This document shows, piece after piece, positions 1 to 6,080 of a DNA stretch of 6,080 bases (the first letter of the stretch is position 1; the number at the start of each line of letters is the position of its first letter). Source of the stretch: Arenicella sp. (GTDB lineage: Bacteria; Pseudomonadota; Gammaproteobacteria; Arenicellales; Arenicellaceae); NCBI GenBank assembly GCA_018677115.1, contig JAHHOC010000383.1:1-6080 (forward strand), written 5' to 3'. The notes beneath the pieces are model-generated. The model did no database searches. It saw only the letters and a list, made by a program, of their open reading frames with translations, and was not told the DNA's origin. Both the position numbers and the translations under genes were made by a program.

Positions 1-2
1 AC

Positions 3-425
3 TCAGGGCTGCTGCTTGCCTTAGTGGTTGGGTTCGTGGTGGCACTCACCATGCGGGCAAGTTTTCAGGTAGACATCATGCGTGATCGTAATGCCTTGTA
101 TAGCTGGTCAGAAATGAATGAAATAGAAAACATCTATCAGCTCAAAATAATGAATAAGAGCCAGCGTTCACAGCAGTATCTTGTGTCAATAGCAGGCCTG
201 CAGGGGGCAAAGGTCAGGTGGGCTTCCAACCAGGGTGAAGCCCGCTCGCCAGGGGTGGCGGCCGGAGAAATCGGCGACTTCACCGCTATTGTGACATTGC
301 CGGCAGATGCTGAATACTCACGCTCCCAGAGAATTGAATTGATTTTTTCTGAAACTGAAGGTGAGGCATTGGAGACGGTTCGCGAAGAGACCCGTTTCTG
401 GGGCCCGGCCAGGAATAGCGAGTAG
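3..425 (+). CDS. ccoG: CcoG (FixG/RdxA) cbb3 oxidase accessory protein, C-terminal fragment
   Basis: This is the 3' end of a gene that starts before the window; 140 codons are visible before the TAG stop. The fragment opens with the last hydrophobic membrane helix (LLLALVVGFVVALT). The CcoG-typical stretch VDIMRDRNALY follows, and then ENIYQLKIMNKSQ at the start of the periplasmic Ig-like FixG C-terminal domain. Conserved positions such as SIAGLQG and the final beta-rich segment are present. CcoG is a membrane polyferredoxin-type protein of cbb3 oxidase biogenesis, reported to act as a copper reductase. Its ferredoxin cysteine motifs would lie upstream, outside the window. It is followed after 5 nt by the FixH-like gene, as in standard ccoGHIS clusters. 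The identification is firm, but whether the full gene is intact cannot be judged. Confidence 0.93.
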   Translation, partial: SGLLLALVVGFVVALTMRASFQVDIMRDRNALYSWSEMNEIENIYQLKIMNKSQRSQQYLVSIAGLQGAKVRWASNQGEARSPGVAAGEIGDFTAIVTLPADAEYSRSQRIELIFSETEGEALETVREETRFWGPARNSE

Positions 426-430
426 ATTAA

Positions 431-655
431 ATGAATAAAGACCCGCTTCAGCAAGCTGACAACCAGCCTGAGATATTGCCGTGGTTTCGATATGGGATGG
501 TATGGATGGTCATTTTATTGCCACTCCTTGTGGTCGTTGCCTCTCTGATTACGGTGGTTATTGCACATAATCATGCACCGGTAATCATAGAGAAATCTGC
601 GGTTAATGCGGTTAACAACAAAAATGAACCCTATCGGGAAACTGCGCAACCATGA
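431..655 (+). CDS. ccoH: Minimal CcoH/FixH-like membrane protein
   Basis: This 74-residue protein lies between ccoG and ccoI, the usual place of ccoH/fixH. Residues 16-46 resemble the N-terminus of FixH: a LPWFRY motif, one membrane helix (about 22-45), then VVASLITVVIAHNH. FixH proteins are normally about 150-180 residues. They continue with a DDYYKEG-like motif and a periplasmic beta domain, and both are missing here. The remaining tail (about 49-74) is short, polar and low in complexity. CcoH contacts the oxidase during assembly through its membrane helix and is linked to CcoI-dependent maturation. The ATG start has a weak GAG eight bases upstream. The stop overlaps the ccoI start (ATGA), so the short length belongs to the operon layout and no remnant of the lost domain follows. 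FixH identity rests on position plus a short match, so it is likely but not certain. Confidence 0.75.
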   Translation: MNKDPLQQADNQPEILPWFRYGMVWMVILLPLLVVVASLITVVIAHNHAPVIIEKSAVNAVNNKNEPYRETAQP

Positions 656-3180
656 ACCATATTGCGCAGCCAACCTCATCATGCTGCAACAGCAAGAAAC
701 TTGAGAAGCAAGACTCTGCCCGTTGCTTCCATTGTCAGGCGCCCATCATTGGTTTTGTAGATATCAGCGCGTCAATCGATGGGATGAAGCACAAATTTTG
801 CTCGCGGCAGTGCAGGGAGGCGGCTGAATTTATACAACAAAACGATTACGGTGAGTTTTACAGCCGTCGAGCCAGGTCGGTTGATGGATTGCAGGCTGGA
901 TTACCAGCGGATAGTGGAAGTGGCGCAGAGAGCTGGCAAATGCTCGATGATGAAGCCCTGGCCAAGCCTTATGTCCGCTACGTAGACAGCAACACACGTG
1001 AACTTACCCTCGATTTGCCTGGATTATATTGCGCCAGTTGCAGCTGGTTGATCGATAAAGCAATGCAGGACATTTCGCCAAGTATAGATACCCATATTGA
1101 TGCATCTGCAAAGCGGGCCTGGCTGCAGATTTCTGACCCACAGGTGCCGCTATCTGAATTAGTCAGCACAATTGCTCGTCTGGGTTATCGACCCTACCCG
1201 ATAGCATTGGAGGAATCTGTAGCGGATGTGACATCAACGGCTATTGCCGAACGCCGCAAGGCATTGAAAAGGATTGCAGTGGCCGGGTTCGGCATGATGC
1301 AGGTGATGACCTATGCGGTTGCACTGTATTTCGGGGACTATCAGGGAATGGATCAGTCTTTCCGTGAATATCTCAATTTAATCAGTATGTTAGTTGCGAC
1401 TCTTGTAGTATTTTATTCTGGCAGGATGTTCTTCGACAATGCCTGGAATGACATCAAACACGGGCGACTCGGAATGGATGTGCCGATCGCACTGGCCATT
1501 GGCGGTGCTTATTTTCCGAGCGTTTACCAAACTCTGTTTCGAAGTGAAGGGCATATATATTTTGACTCTGCGGTGATGTTTATATTTTTCCTGTCCCTCG
1601 GTCGTTTTGTCGAGGCGAGTGCCCGCCATCGACTGAGCAGCGCACCAGCCGCATTGTCCCGCTTATTGCCTTCGTTTATCACAGTCAAGCGTCAATCCGG
1701 CGATCAATGGATTGAAACTGATATCAAGCCACAGCAGGTGTTGCCTGGTGACAAACTTCTTTTAGATGAACAGCAGGTTGTCCCGTTCGATGGCAGGGTG
1801 CTGAATGGCAAGGCGTTAATGGATGAATCAATTGTCACCGGTGAGTCGCAACCGATTTCCTGCGCCCAGGGCAGTTGTGTCATTGCCGGCAGCCGTTTAT
1901 TGCAGGGTAATGTAGAGCTGGTAGCTGAAAAGCACTGGCTGGAATCATCAATTTGCCGAATTGAGCAGTTGCTGCGCTCGGCACAGATTGCAAATAAGCA
2001 ACAGCAGGGTACGTTACAGCAGGTTGCCCGTAATTTTGTCGCCTTTGTGCTACTAATCACCACTATTACTGCCGTGATCTGGTGGACGGTTGCGCCTGAG
2101 CGGGTATTCCAGATTGTGCTTGCCATGCTGGTGGCATCCTGTCCTTGCGCGTTTTCGCTTGCCGCCCCTGTGGGAGCGACTGCAGCAGGCCATGCCTTGC
2201 GTACCAAGGGTCTGCTGTTGAGTAATTTCGCGGTATTAAGCGTGCTGCCAAAGGTGACCTCATGGTGTTTCGACAAGACCGGCACCTTAACCCAGGGCAA
2301 GCCTTGCATATGTGCCGTGGTACCGCACGGCGAATCGACTATTGAGACGAGCCTGGAAATTGCCGGCGCGCTTGAAGTGCAAAGCCAGCATGTGCTTGCC
2401 AACGCGTTTAGTGCGATCGGCTCCCAGCTGCATGCAGACGAGCTGCAGCAGTATGCCGGCAGGGGTGTCAGTGGTGAGATAGCTGGAGAGCATTACTTCC
2501 TGGGTAACCCTGCTTGGGTACTGCAACAAGCCGGTGATTGGAAAGAGTCAGCCCGGGCTGCGTTAATGGAGCTTGTCGAATCAAATCAGTGCACCGTAGT
2601 CGCACTTGGCAGCAATACTGAATACATCGCCAGCTTCATTATCGAGGACCAGATTCGACCGCACGCGGCGCAGGCTATTGAAGAATTACGCGCTCATGGT
2701 CACAGGGTGCTGATACTGAGTGGGGATAGACAGGTGTCTGCTGAGAATGCCTTGCGCGATTGCGATATTGATTTGCTGCGCGGTGATCTATTGCCCGAGC
2801 AGAAGATGGAATTTGTGCGCGATCTGCAGAACAATGGAGAGGTGGTGGCAATGGTCGGTGATGGAATCAATGATGCACCCGTTATAGCCCGGGCTGATGT
2901 CAGTATCGCGATGTCAAGCGGCAGCGAGTTGAGCCAGAGTCAGGCAGACGTGATTGTGTTGAACGGGCGCCTGGACAGTCTTGCCGCGTTGCATACATGC
3001 GCTCGGCGGACGCAAGTGATTACCCGGCAGAATTTGCTTTGGGCTCTGCTGTACAACGCTGTCGCCCTGCCTATGGCGGCGGCGGGTCTGCTAACGCCGT
3101 GGATCGCCGCTCTGGGAATGTCACTGAGTTCCCTGCTGGTGGTGTTGAACGCATTGCGAATCGCCAGGCACAGGCATTAG
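652..3180 (+). CDS. ccoI: CcoI (FixI) copper-exporting P1B-type ATPase for cbb3 oxidase assembly
   Basis: This 842-residue protein is a complete CcoI. It pumps Cu+ across the inner membrane so that copper can reach the CuB site of the cbb3 oxidase. The N-terminal metal-binding domain has C25xxC28 and C50/C54. It is followed by an HMA domain (about 116-183) with C127-A-S-C130. Eight membrane helices lie near 207-228, 240-262, 277-297, 301-322, 462-477, 484-505, 794-812 and 815-836. Catalytic motifs are TGES (396-399), CPC (497-499), DKTGTLT with the phosphorylated Asp at 541, and GDGINDAP (736-743). Y801-N802 in helix 7 and MSLSS (823-827) in helix 8 mark the Cu+ (P1B-1) subgroup. The nucleotide-domain HP motif reads SQHVLA (His580, Val581), with the proline replaced. 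The start overlaps the ccoH stop (ATGA) without a clear ribosome site, so translational coupling is likely. Confidence 0.97.
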   Translation: MNHIAQPTSSCCNSKKLEKQDSARCFHCQAPIIGFVDISASIDGMKHKFCSRQCREAAEFIQQNDYGEFYSRRARSVDGLQAGLPADSGSGAESWQMLDDEALAKPYVRYVDSNTRELTLDLPGLYCASCSWLIDKAMQDISPSIDTHIDASAKRAWLQISDPQVPLSELVSTIARLGYRPYPIALEESVADVTSTAIAERRKALKRIAVAGFGMMQVMTYAVALYFGDYQGMDQSFREYLNLISMLVATLVVFYSGRMFFDNAWNDIKHGRLGMDVPIALAIGGAYFPSVYQTLFRSEGHIYFDSAVMFIFFLSLGRFVEASARHRLSSAPAALSRLLPSFITVKRQSGDQWIETDIKPQQVLPGDKLLLDEQQVVPFDGRVLNGKALMDESIVTGESQPISCAQGSCVIAGSRLLQGNVELVAEKHWLESSICRIEQLLRSAQIANKQQQGTLQQVARNFVAFVLLITTITAVIWWTVAPERVFQIVLAMLVASCPCAFSLAAPVGATAAGHALRTKGLLLSNFAVLSVLPKVTSWCFDKTGTLTQGKPCICAVVPHGESTIETSLEIAGALEVQSQHVLANAFSAIGSQLHADELQQYAGRGVSGEIAGEHYFLGNPAWVLQQAGDWKESARAALMELVESNQCTVVALGSNTEYIASFIIEDQIRPHAAQAIEELRAHGHRVLILSGDRQVSAENALRDCDIDLLRGDLLPEQKMEFVRDLQNNGEVVAMVGDGINDAPVIARADVSIAMSSGSELSQSQADVIVLNGRLDSLAALHTCARRTQVITRQNLLWALLYNAVALPMAAAGLLTPWIAALGMSLSSLLVVLNALRIARHRH

Positions 3181-3187
3181 CTGTTTT

Positions 3188-3391
3188 ATGGAAATCATTT
3201 ATTTGCTCATTCCTCTCAGCCTGATCCTTGTCGCTGCCGCTTTGTGGGCATTCTTCTGGGCTGTTAAAAGCGGGCAATTCGACGACCTGGATTCTCCCGC
3301 GCTTGATATTCTGGACGATGATTCACCAGCCTCTGAAAACGATGACGCACACACCGGAAAAGGGAGCTCAAAAAAATTACCTTCGAATTGA
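3188..3391 (+). CDS. ccoS: CcoS, cbb3-type cytochrome oxidase assembly protein
   Basis: A 67-residue protein with the family's usual size and layout. It starts with MEIIYLLIPLSLILVAAALW, a single N-terminal membrane helix (about 3-25), followed by the signature FFWAVKSGQFDDLD with GQFDDL at 29-34. An acidic, disordered cytoplasmic tail ends in a few lysines. CcoS is required for an active cbb3 oxidase; in Rhodobacter capsulatus it is linked to insertion of heme and copper into CcoN. The gene starts 7 nt after the ccoI stop with no obvious Shine-Dalgarno sequence, so it probably depends on translation of ccoI. It closes the ccoGHIS set. The promoter region of the next gene begins right after its stop. 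Identification is firm. Confidence 0.96.
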   Translation: MEIIYLLIPLSLILVAAALWAFFWAVKSGQFDDLDSPALDILDDDSPASENDDAHTGKGSSKKLPSN

Positions 3392-3398
3392 ACCATGG

Positions 3399-3412
3399 TT
3401 GACTGAGGTCAA
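3399..3412. promoter_or_regulatory. FNR/Anr-type binding site upstream of the persulfide dioxygenase-like gene
   Basis: TTGAC-TGAG-GTCAA is a perfect 5-4-5 inverted repeat. It matches the FNR/Anr/Dnr family consensus TTGAY-N4-RTCAA at every fixed position. It begins eight bases after the ccoS stop, and a separate 10-bp palindrome, AACCATGGTT (3391-3400), overlaps its left edge. Together with ACCA/TGGT flanks it could also form a bulged hairpin, but no T-run follows, so a regulator site is the better reading. Whether the regulator is FNR/Anr (oxygen) or a Dnr-like NO sensor cannot be told from the box. Confidence 0.6.
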
Positions 3413-3432
3413 TGGTCATCCGGCTACTGGTG

Positions 3433-3438
3433 TATAAG
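3433..3438 (+). promoter_or_regulatory. Candidate -10 element for the persulfide dioxygenase-like gene
   Basis: TATAAG matches five of six bases of the sigma-70 -10 consensus, and no good -35 element lies 16-18 bases upstream. It starts 20 bases after the FNR-type box, two bases closer than the ideal class II spacing. Transcription would begin near 3445-3447, putting the box centre at about -39.5 to -41.5 and giving a leader of about 53 bases. Confidence 0.35.
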
Positions 3439-3489
3439 CTATCGATGAAATTTGTCGAGCGCTCAAACTGCAATTATTTCTATATACCT

Positions 3490-3494
3490 GGAGG
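3490..3494 (+). promoter_or_regulatory. Strong ribosome binding site fixing the start at 3500
   Basis: GGAGG lies five bases before the ATG at 3500. It is the only strong Shine-Dalgarno sequence seen in the window. It decides the start against an in-frame TTG at 3452, which would add 16 residues with no family match and no ribosome site. Confidence 0.85.
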
Positions 3495-3499
3495 TAAAT

Positions 3500-4393
3500 A
3501 TGAACCGGGAATTTTCTGATGAGGCCGTCGTCAAACCCGATGTAGAGGCATTTTACGATGAGCAAACTAATACTTTTTCGTATGTTGTCAGGGATCCCGA
3601 TTCCTCAGCCTGTGCAATCATTGATTCGGTGCTGGATTTCGACTATCCGTCTGCAACAGTATCGTATCAGGGAGCAGACCGCATCATTGATTATGTCCGT
3701 TCAAACCGGCTGACGGTTGAAAAACTGATCGAAACGCATGTGCATGCGGACCACCTGACAGCCGCTCCTTATTTACAGCGGGCACTGGGAGGCGAGGTGG
3801 TGATCAGTGAACACATTGTGACCGTGCAACAGACATTTGCCGAGTTGTACAATGAGAAAGCTGACTTTGCACGCGATGGCAGCCAGTTTGACCGGCTACT
3901 CAAGGATCAGCAGCAGTACAAAATTGGCAAAATGACGGCCCTTGCGCTGCATACCCCAGGCCATACACCGGCGTGTATGACTCATATAATCGGTGATGCC
4001 GCATTTGTTGGCGACACATTATTTATGCCGGATTCAGGGACTGCACGTGTCGATTTTCCGGGAGGGGATGCGCATACGCTGTATCAATCGATTCAGCTAA
4101 TATTGAATTTGCCTGATGATACCCGGCTGTACATGTGTCACGACTATCAACCGCAAGGGCGTGGAGTTGAGTATTTGAGCACCGTGGCTGATCAGCGTGA
4201 TAACAACATCCATATAAAAAAGGACATAGCCGAACAAGACTATGTATCAATGCGCAAGGCCAGGGATAAAACCCTCGGAATGCCCAGACTGATACTTCCC
4301 GCATTACAGGTGAATATGCGTGCCGGGTACTTTCCACAAGCTGAATCCAATGACACCGTTTATCTGAAAATTCCCGTTAAGGGCCTGCGATGA
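3500..4393 (+). CDS. MBL-fold persulfide dioxygenase-like enzyme (ETHE1/Blh group)
   Basis: This 297-residue protein is a single metallo-beta-lactamase domain. The metal-binding motif is THVHADH (His80, His82, Asp84, His85). Further ligands are His155 in HTPGHTPA, Asp172 in FVGDTLF, and His214 in MCHDYQP. The block DSGTARVDFPGG after Asp172 and the N-terminal FYDEQTNTFSYVV are typical of bacterial persulfide dioxygenase type II and of the MBL part of Blh proteins. These proteins use one iron to oxidise glutathione persulfide to sulfite and glutathione with O2. There is no rhodanese domain and no signal peptide, so a cytoplasmic enzyme is expected. Family assignment is good, but the exact substrate is inferred; a related thioesterase or glyoxalase II activity is less likely given these motifs. 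It sits apart from ccoS by 108 bases holding its own FNR-type promoter. No squR, rhodanese or BigR-type gene is visible nearby. Confidence 0.85.
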   Translation: MNREFSDEAVVKPDVEAFYDEQTNTFSYVVRDPDSSACAIIDSVLDFDYPSATVSYQGADRIIDYVRSNRLTVEKLIETHVHADHLTAAPYLQRALGGEVVISEHIVTVQQTFAELYNEKADFARDGSQFDRLLKDQQQYKIGKMTALALHTPGHTPACMTHIIGDAAFVGDTLFMPDSGTARVDFPGGDAHTLYQSIQLILNLPDDTRLYMCHDYQPQGRGVEYLSTVADQRDNNIHIKKDIAEQDYVSMRKARDKTLGMPRLILPALQVNMRAGYFPQAESNDTVYLKIPVKGLR

Positions 4394-4450
4394 TGTAGGC
4401 AATTAATGCTTGTTTCGACTTTGAGGCCGGAATTTATTAGCGGTTAAAAA

Positions 4451-4464
4451 CTGACCCAGATCAA
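4451..4464. promoter_or_regulatory. FNR/Anr-type binding site upstream of ftsH
   Basis: CTGAC-CCAG-ATCAA matches the consensus TTGAY-N4-RTCAA at nine of ten fixed positions; only the first T is changed. Read on the other strand it is TTGAT-CTGG-GTCAG. Its centre lies at 4457.5, exactly 41.5 bases before the start site predicted from the -10 element at 4487. That is the classic class II position for FNR activation. It is the second such site in the window. Confidence 0.6.
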
Positions 4465-4480
4465 TCGCTGTTGCTGCCGC

Positions 4481-4508
4481 ATGCGCTCTAATCGATGATG
4501 CAGCGCAT
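4481..4508. repeat. 7-bp inverted repeat across the ftsH -10 region
   Basis: ATGCGCT (4481-4487) and AGCGCAT (4502-4508) are exact inverted copies separated by 14 bases. They flank the predicted -10 element and start site. The repeat could be a repressor operator, or chance; a leader hairpin is unlikely if transcription starts at 4499, because the left arm would not be transcribed. Confidence 0.3.
4487..4492 (+). promoter_or_regulatory. Candidate -10 element of the ftsH promoter
   Basis: TCTAAT matches five of six bases of the sigma-70 -10 consensus and lies 22 bases after the FNR-type box. The -35 region is poor, as expected for an activator-dependent promoter. Transcription would start near 4499, giving a leader of about 34 bases. 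A competing CATAAT at 4506-4511 also matches five of six but has no matching activator or -35 spacing. Confidence 0.5.
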
Positions 4509-4532
4509 AATATGGACACGTCGAATTAAGCT

Positions 4533-6080
4533 ATGAACGAGTTTTTCCGTAACAACGGCCTGTTTCTGGTTATTGCTATTTTGCTGCTCAGTGTGTGGTA
4601 TGCCGGACAGTTAACCAGTGTCAACACGCAAAGCACGATTCCCTACAGCGAATTCAAGCAACTGGTGCGCCAGGGAGATGTGTCTACTGTCACCTTCTCG
4701 GGTGAGCAGATTGACGCTGTTTTATCGCGGCCCGTCAAACTGTCTACTTCGGCTGAGAATCAGCAGCAGGCTAAAACCTACACGCCCGAGTTAGGTGACG
4801 AATCACTGCTGTCGATGCTGGAAGAAAAGAATATTGAGATTTCAGTAGTTCCTGATCAATCCAGCGGTTTTGCGGGTACGCTTATCGGCTTGTTGCCGTG
4901 GATTTTAATTATCGCATTCTACTTCTGGTTTTTACGCCGCATAGGTGGTGGCATGATGGGAGGCTCAGGACCGACAGACCGCTACAGTTCCTTTCTTAAT
5001 CCGGTTTCAGAGGTTAACGATGCCCCGCCAGAGACTACTTTCGACGATGTTGCCGGACAGGAAAACGCCAAGCGGGAGGTCAGTGAACTACTGGACTTCC
5101 TGCGTCGCCCCGAGGAGTACACCAAGTTGGGTGCGACAGTGCCCAAAGGGGTATTGCTGATGGGCCCTCCGGGAACCGGTAAAACACTGCTGGCAAGAGC
5201 CCTCGCGGGCGAGGCCGGGGTGCCTTTCTGCTCGATTTCGGCTTCCGAGTTTATTGAAATGTTCGTCGGAGTGGGGGCGGCCAGGGTTCGGTCCTTATTT
5301 AAACAGGCTAGGGAAAAGGCACCCAGCATTGTGTTTATCGATGAGCTGGATGCGGTAGGGCGCATGCGCGGCACCGGTTTGGGCGGGGGTAACGATGAAC
5401 GTGAGCAGACGCTGAACCAGATTCTCTCCGAGATGGATGGATTCAGCGGGCACGAGGCAGTAATCATTATGGCCGCCACCAATCGCCCTGATGTGCTCGA
5501 CCCGGCGTTGCTCAGGCCCGGCCGCTTTGATCGCCATGTGACGCTGGAGATGCCTGACCTGGCTGCCCGCGAAGCGATATTAAAGGTGCATGTGCGCGAT
5601 ACACCGCTCGCAGAAGATGTTGACCTGCATGAAATCGCTATGGAGACGCCGGGATTCTCGGGTGCCGATTTGAGCAATCTGGTCAATGAGGCATCGATGC
5701 TCGCTGCGCGAAATAAAACCGACCAGGTAACCATGGACGACTTTAACGACACCCGCGACAAGGTTATGTTCGGCAGCAAGCGGAGTATTGTCATCCAGCC
5801 GGAAGAACGCCACCGGCTTGCCGTGCATGAGGCAGGACACACGGCCGCCGCATTCTACCTCCCCGGCACCGATCCTATCTACAAAGTGACCATTATTCCG
5901 CGCGGCAAAGCGCTAGGCATTACCCAGCAACTACCGGAAAAAGAGCGCTACACGCTACCTAAACCTTATCTGCAAAATCGGCTGGTGGTGATGCTGGCGG
6001 GCAGGGTTGCTGAGAGAAACCTGCTTGGCAGTGTCAGTTCGGGTGCCGCCGATGACATTCGCCAGGCAACTGAACTGGCT
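4533..6080 (+). CDS. ftsH: FtsH-family ATP-dependent membrane zinc protease, 3' end cut by window
   Basis: 516 codons are visible with no stop before the window edge. The protein has an N-terminal membrane helix (about 9-27), a periplasmic segment (about 28-112) and a second helix (about 113-135). The AAA+ domain follows, with Walker A GPPGTGKT (211-218), pore motif FVG (244-246), Walker B FIDELD (Asp270, Glu271) and RPGRFDR with the arginine finger region (328-334). The M41 zinc-protease site is HEAGH (His432, Glu433, His436), and Asp508 in SSGAADDI is the likely third ligand. All catalytic residues are present, so an active hexameric protease that degrades misfolded membrane proteins is expected. 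The ATG at 4533 is the first possible start, because an in-frame TAA lies just before it; the ribosome site is weak. Sequence differences from housekeeping FtsH (GNDEREQ for GHDEREQ, VMFGSKR for MMGAERR, HEAGHT for HEAGHA) and the absence of rlmE (ftsJ) upstream suggest a second, specialised copy. Confidence 0.95.
   Translation, partial: MNEFFRNNGLFLVIAILLLSVWYAGQLTSVNTQSTIPYSEFKQLVRQGDVSTVTFSGEQIDAVLSRPVKLSTSAENQQQAKTYTPELGDESLLSMLEEKNIEISVVPDQSSGFAGTLIGLLPWILIIAFYFWFLRRIGGGMMGGSGPTDRYSSFLNPVSEVNDAPPETTFDDVAGQENAKREVSELLDFLRRPEEYTKLGATVPKGVLLMGPPGTGKTLLARALAGEAGVPFCSISASEFIEMFVGVGAARVRSLFKQAREKAPSIVFIDELDAVGRMRGTGLGGGNDEREQTLNQILSEMDGFSGHEAVIIMAATNRPDVLDPALLRPGRFDRHVTLEMPDLAAREAILKVHVRDTPLAEDVDLHEIAMETPGFSGADLSNLVNEASMLAARNKTDQVTMDDFNDTRDKVMFGSKRSIVIQPEERHRLAVHEAGHTAAAFYLPGTDPIYKVTIIPRGKALGITQQLPEKERYTLPKPYLQNRLVVMLAGRVAERNLLGSVSSGAADDIRQATELA

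Noticed and set aside
1704..2402. Open frame on the - strand (232 codons) opposite ccoI
   Set aside because: It is antisense to the CcoI actuator, CPC and phosphorylation regions, with a Cys/Ser-rich product lacking any family resemblance or ribosome site.
2997..3224. + strand open frame overlapping the ccoI 3' end and ccoS start
   Set aside because: It is a shifted reading of the CcoI C-terminal helices and CcoS, both of which are clearly the real frames.
3228..3437. + strand open frame overlapping ccoS in another frame
   Set aside because: Most of it is a frame-shifted reading of ccoS. The part past the ccoS stop runs across the FNR-type box, and it has no ribosome site or family match.
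3452..3499. TTG start extending the persulfide dioxygenase-like protein by 16 residues
   Set aside because: It has no ribosome site, and the ATG at 3500 has GGAGG at ideal spacing. The extra residues do not resemble the family N-terminus.
3445..3519. 24-residue ORF in the leader of the persulfide dioxygenase-like gene, overlapping its start
   Set aside because: It has no Shine-Dalgarno sequence, its ATG coincides with the predicted transcription start, and its sequence follows from the leader and the downstream gene. A leader peptide cannot be excluded but is not supported.
4381..4428. Possible terminator after the persulfide dioxygenase-like gene (GGCCT / AGGCC, and GCCT / AGGC)
   Set aside because: The stems are only 4-5 bp with poor loops (37 and 10 nt), and no T-run follows. 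Read-through into ftsH remains possible.
4982..5842. Long open frame on the - strand (286 codons) opposite ftsH
   Set aside because: It lies wholly inside the well-conserved AAA+/protease coding region. Its product is rich in Ser, Arg and Ala with no recognisable motif. It is a codon-bias shadow of ftsH.

Overview
The window looks like a gammaproteobacterial chromosome segment of intermediate GC, with all genes on the + strand. This guess rests on the ccoG-ccoH-ccoI-ccoS gene order, the protein sequences and FNR/Anr-type boxes. I cannot name the genus.

Positions 1-3391 hold the assembly module for the cbb3-type cytochrome c oxidase, the high-affinity oxidase used at low oxygen. In order it has the 3' end of ccoG (Fe-S membrane protein), a very short ccoH/fixH-like gene, ccoI (copper P1B-type ATPase) and ccoS (small membrane protein needed for cofactor insertion). 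The genes are almost contiguous: ccoG-ccoH are 5 nt apart, ccoH-ccoI overlap by ATGA, and ccoI-ccoS are 7 nt apart. This fits a single transcript that starts upstream of the window. The oxidase structural genes ccoNOPQ are not in view.

Positions 3392-3499 are a promoter region with a perfect FNR/Anr-type palindrome, TTGAC-N4-GTCAA. It is followed by a gene for a metallo-beta-lactamase-fold enzyme of the persulfide dioxygenase (ETHE1/Blh-like) group (3500-4393).

Positions 4394-4532 are a second promoter region. A near-perfect FNR/Anr box and a TCTAAT -10 element are spaced as in a class II FNR-activated promoter. It leads into ftsH (4533 to the window edge), an AAA+ membrane zinc protease that looks like a divergent paralogue rather than the housekeeping copy.

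The reading I favour is an oxygen-responsive neighbourhood. cbb3 oxidase maturation sits beside a sulfane-sulfur detoxifying enzyme and a membrane quality-control protease, and each of the two added genes has its own FNR-type site. That link is inference from gene order and binding-site sequence. The most unusual protein features are the FixH-like protein cut down to its membrane anchor and the loss of the HP-motif proline in CcoI. I saw no RNA genes, mobile elements, CRISPR arrays or clear intrinsic terminators.
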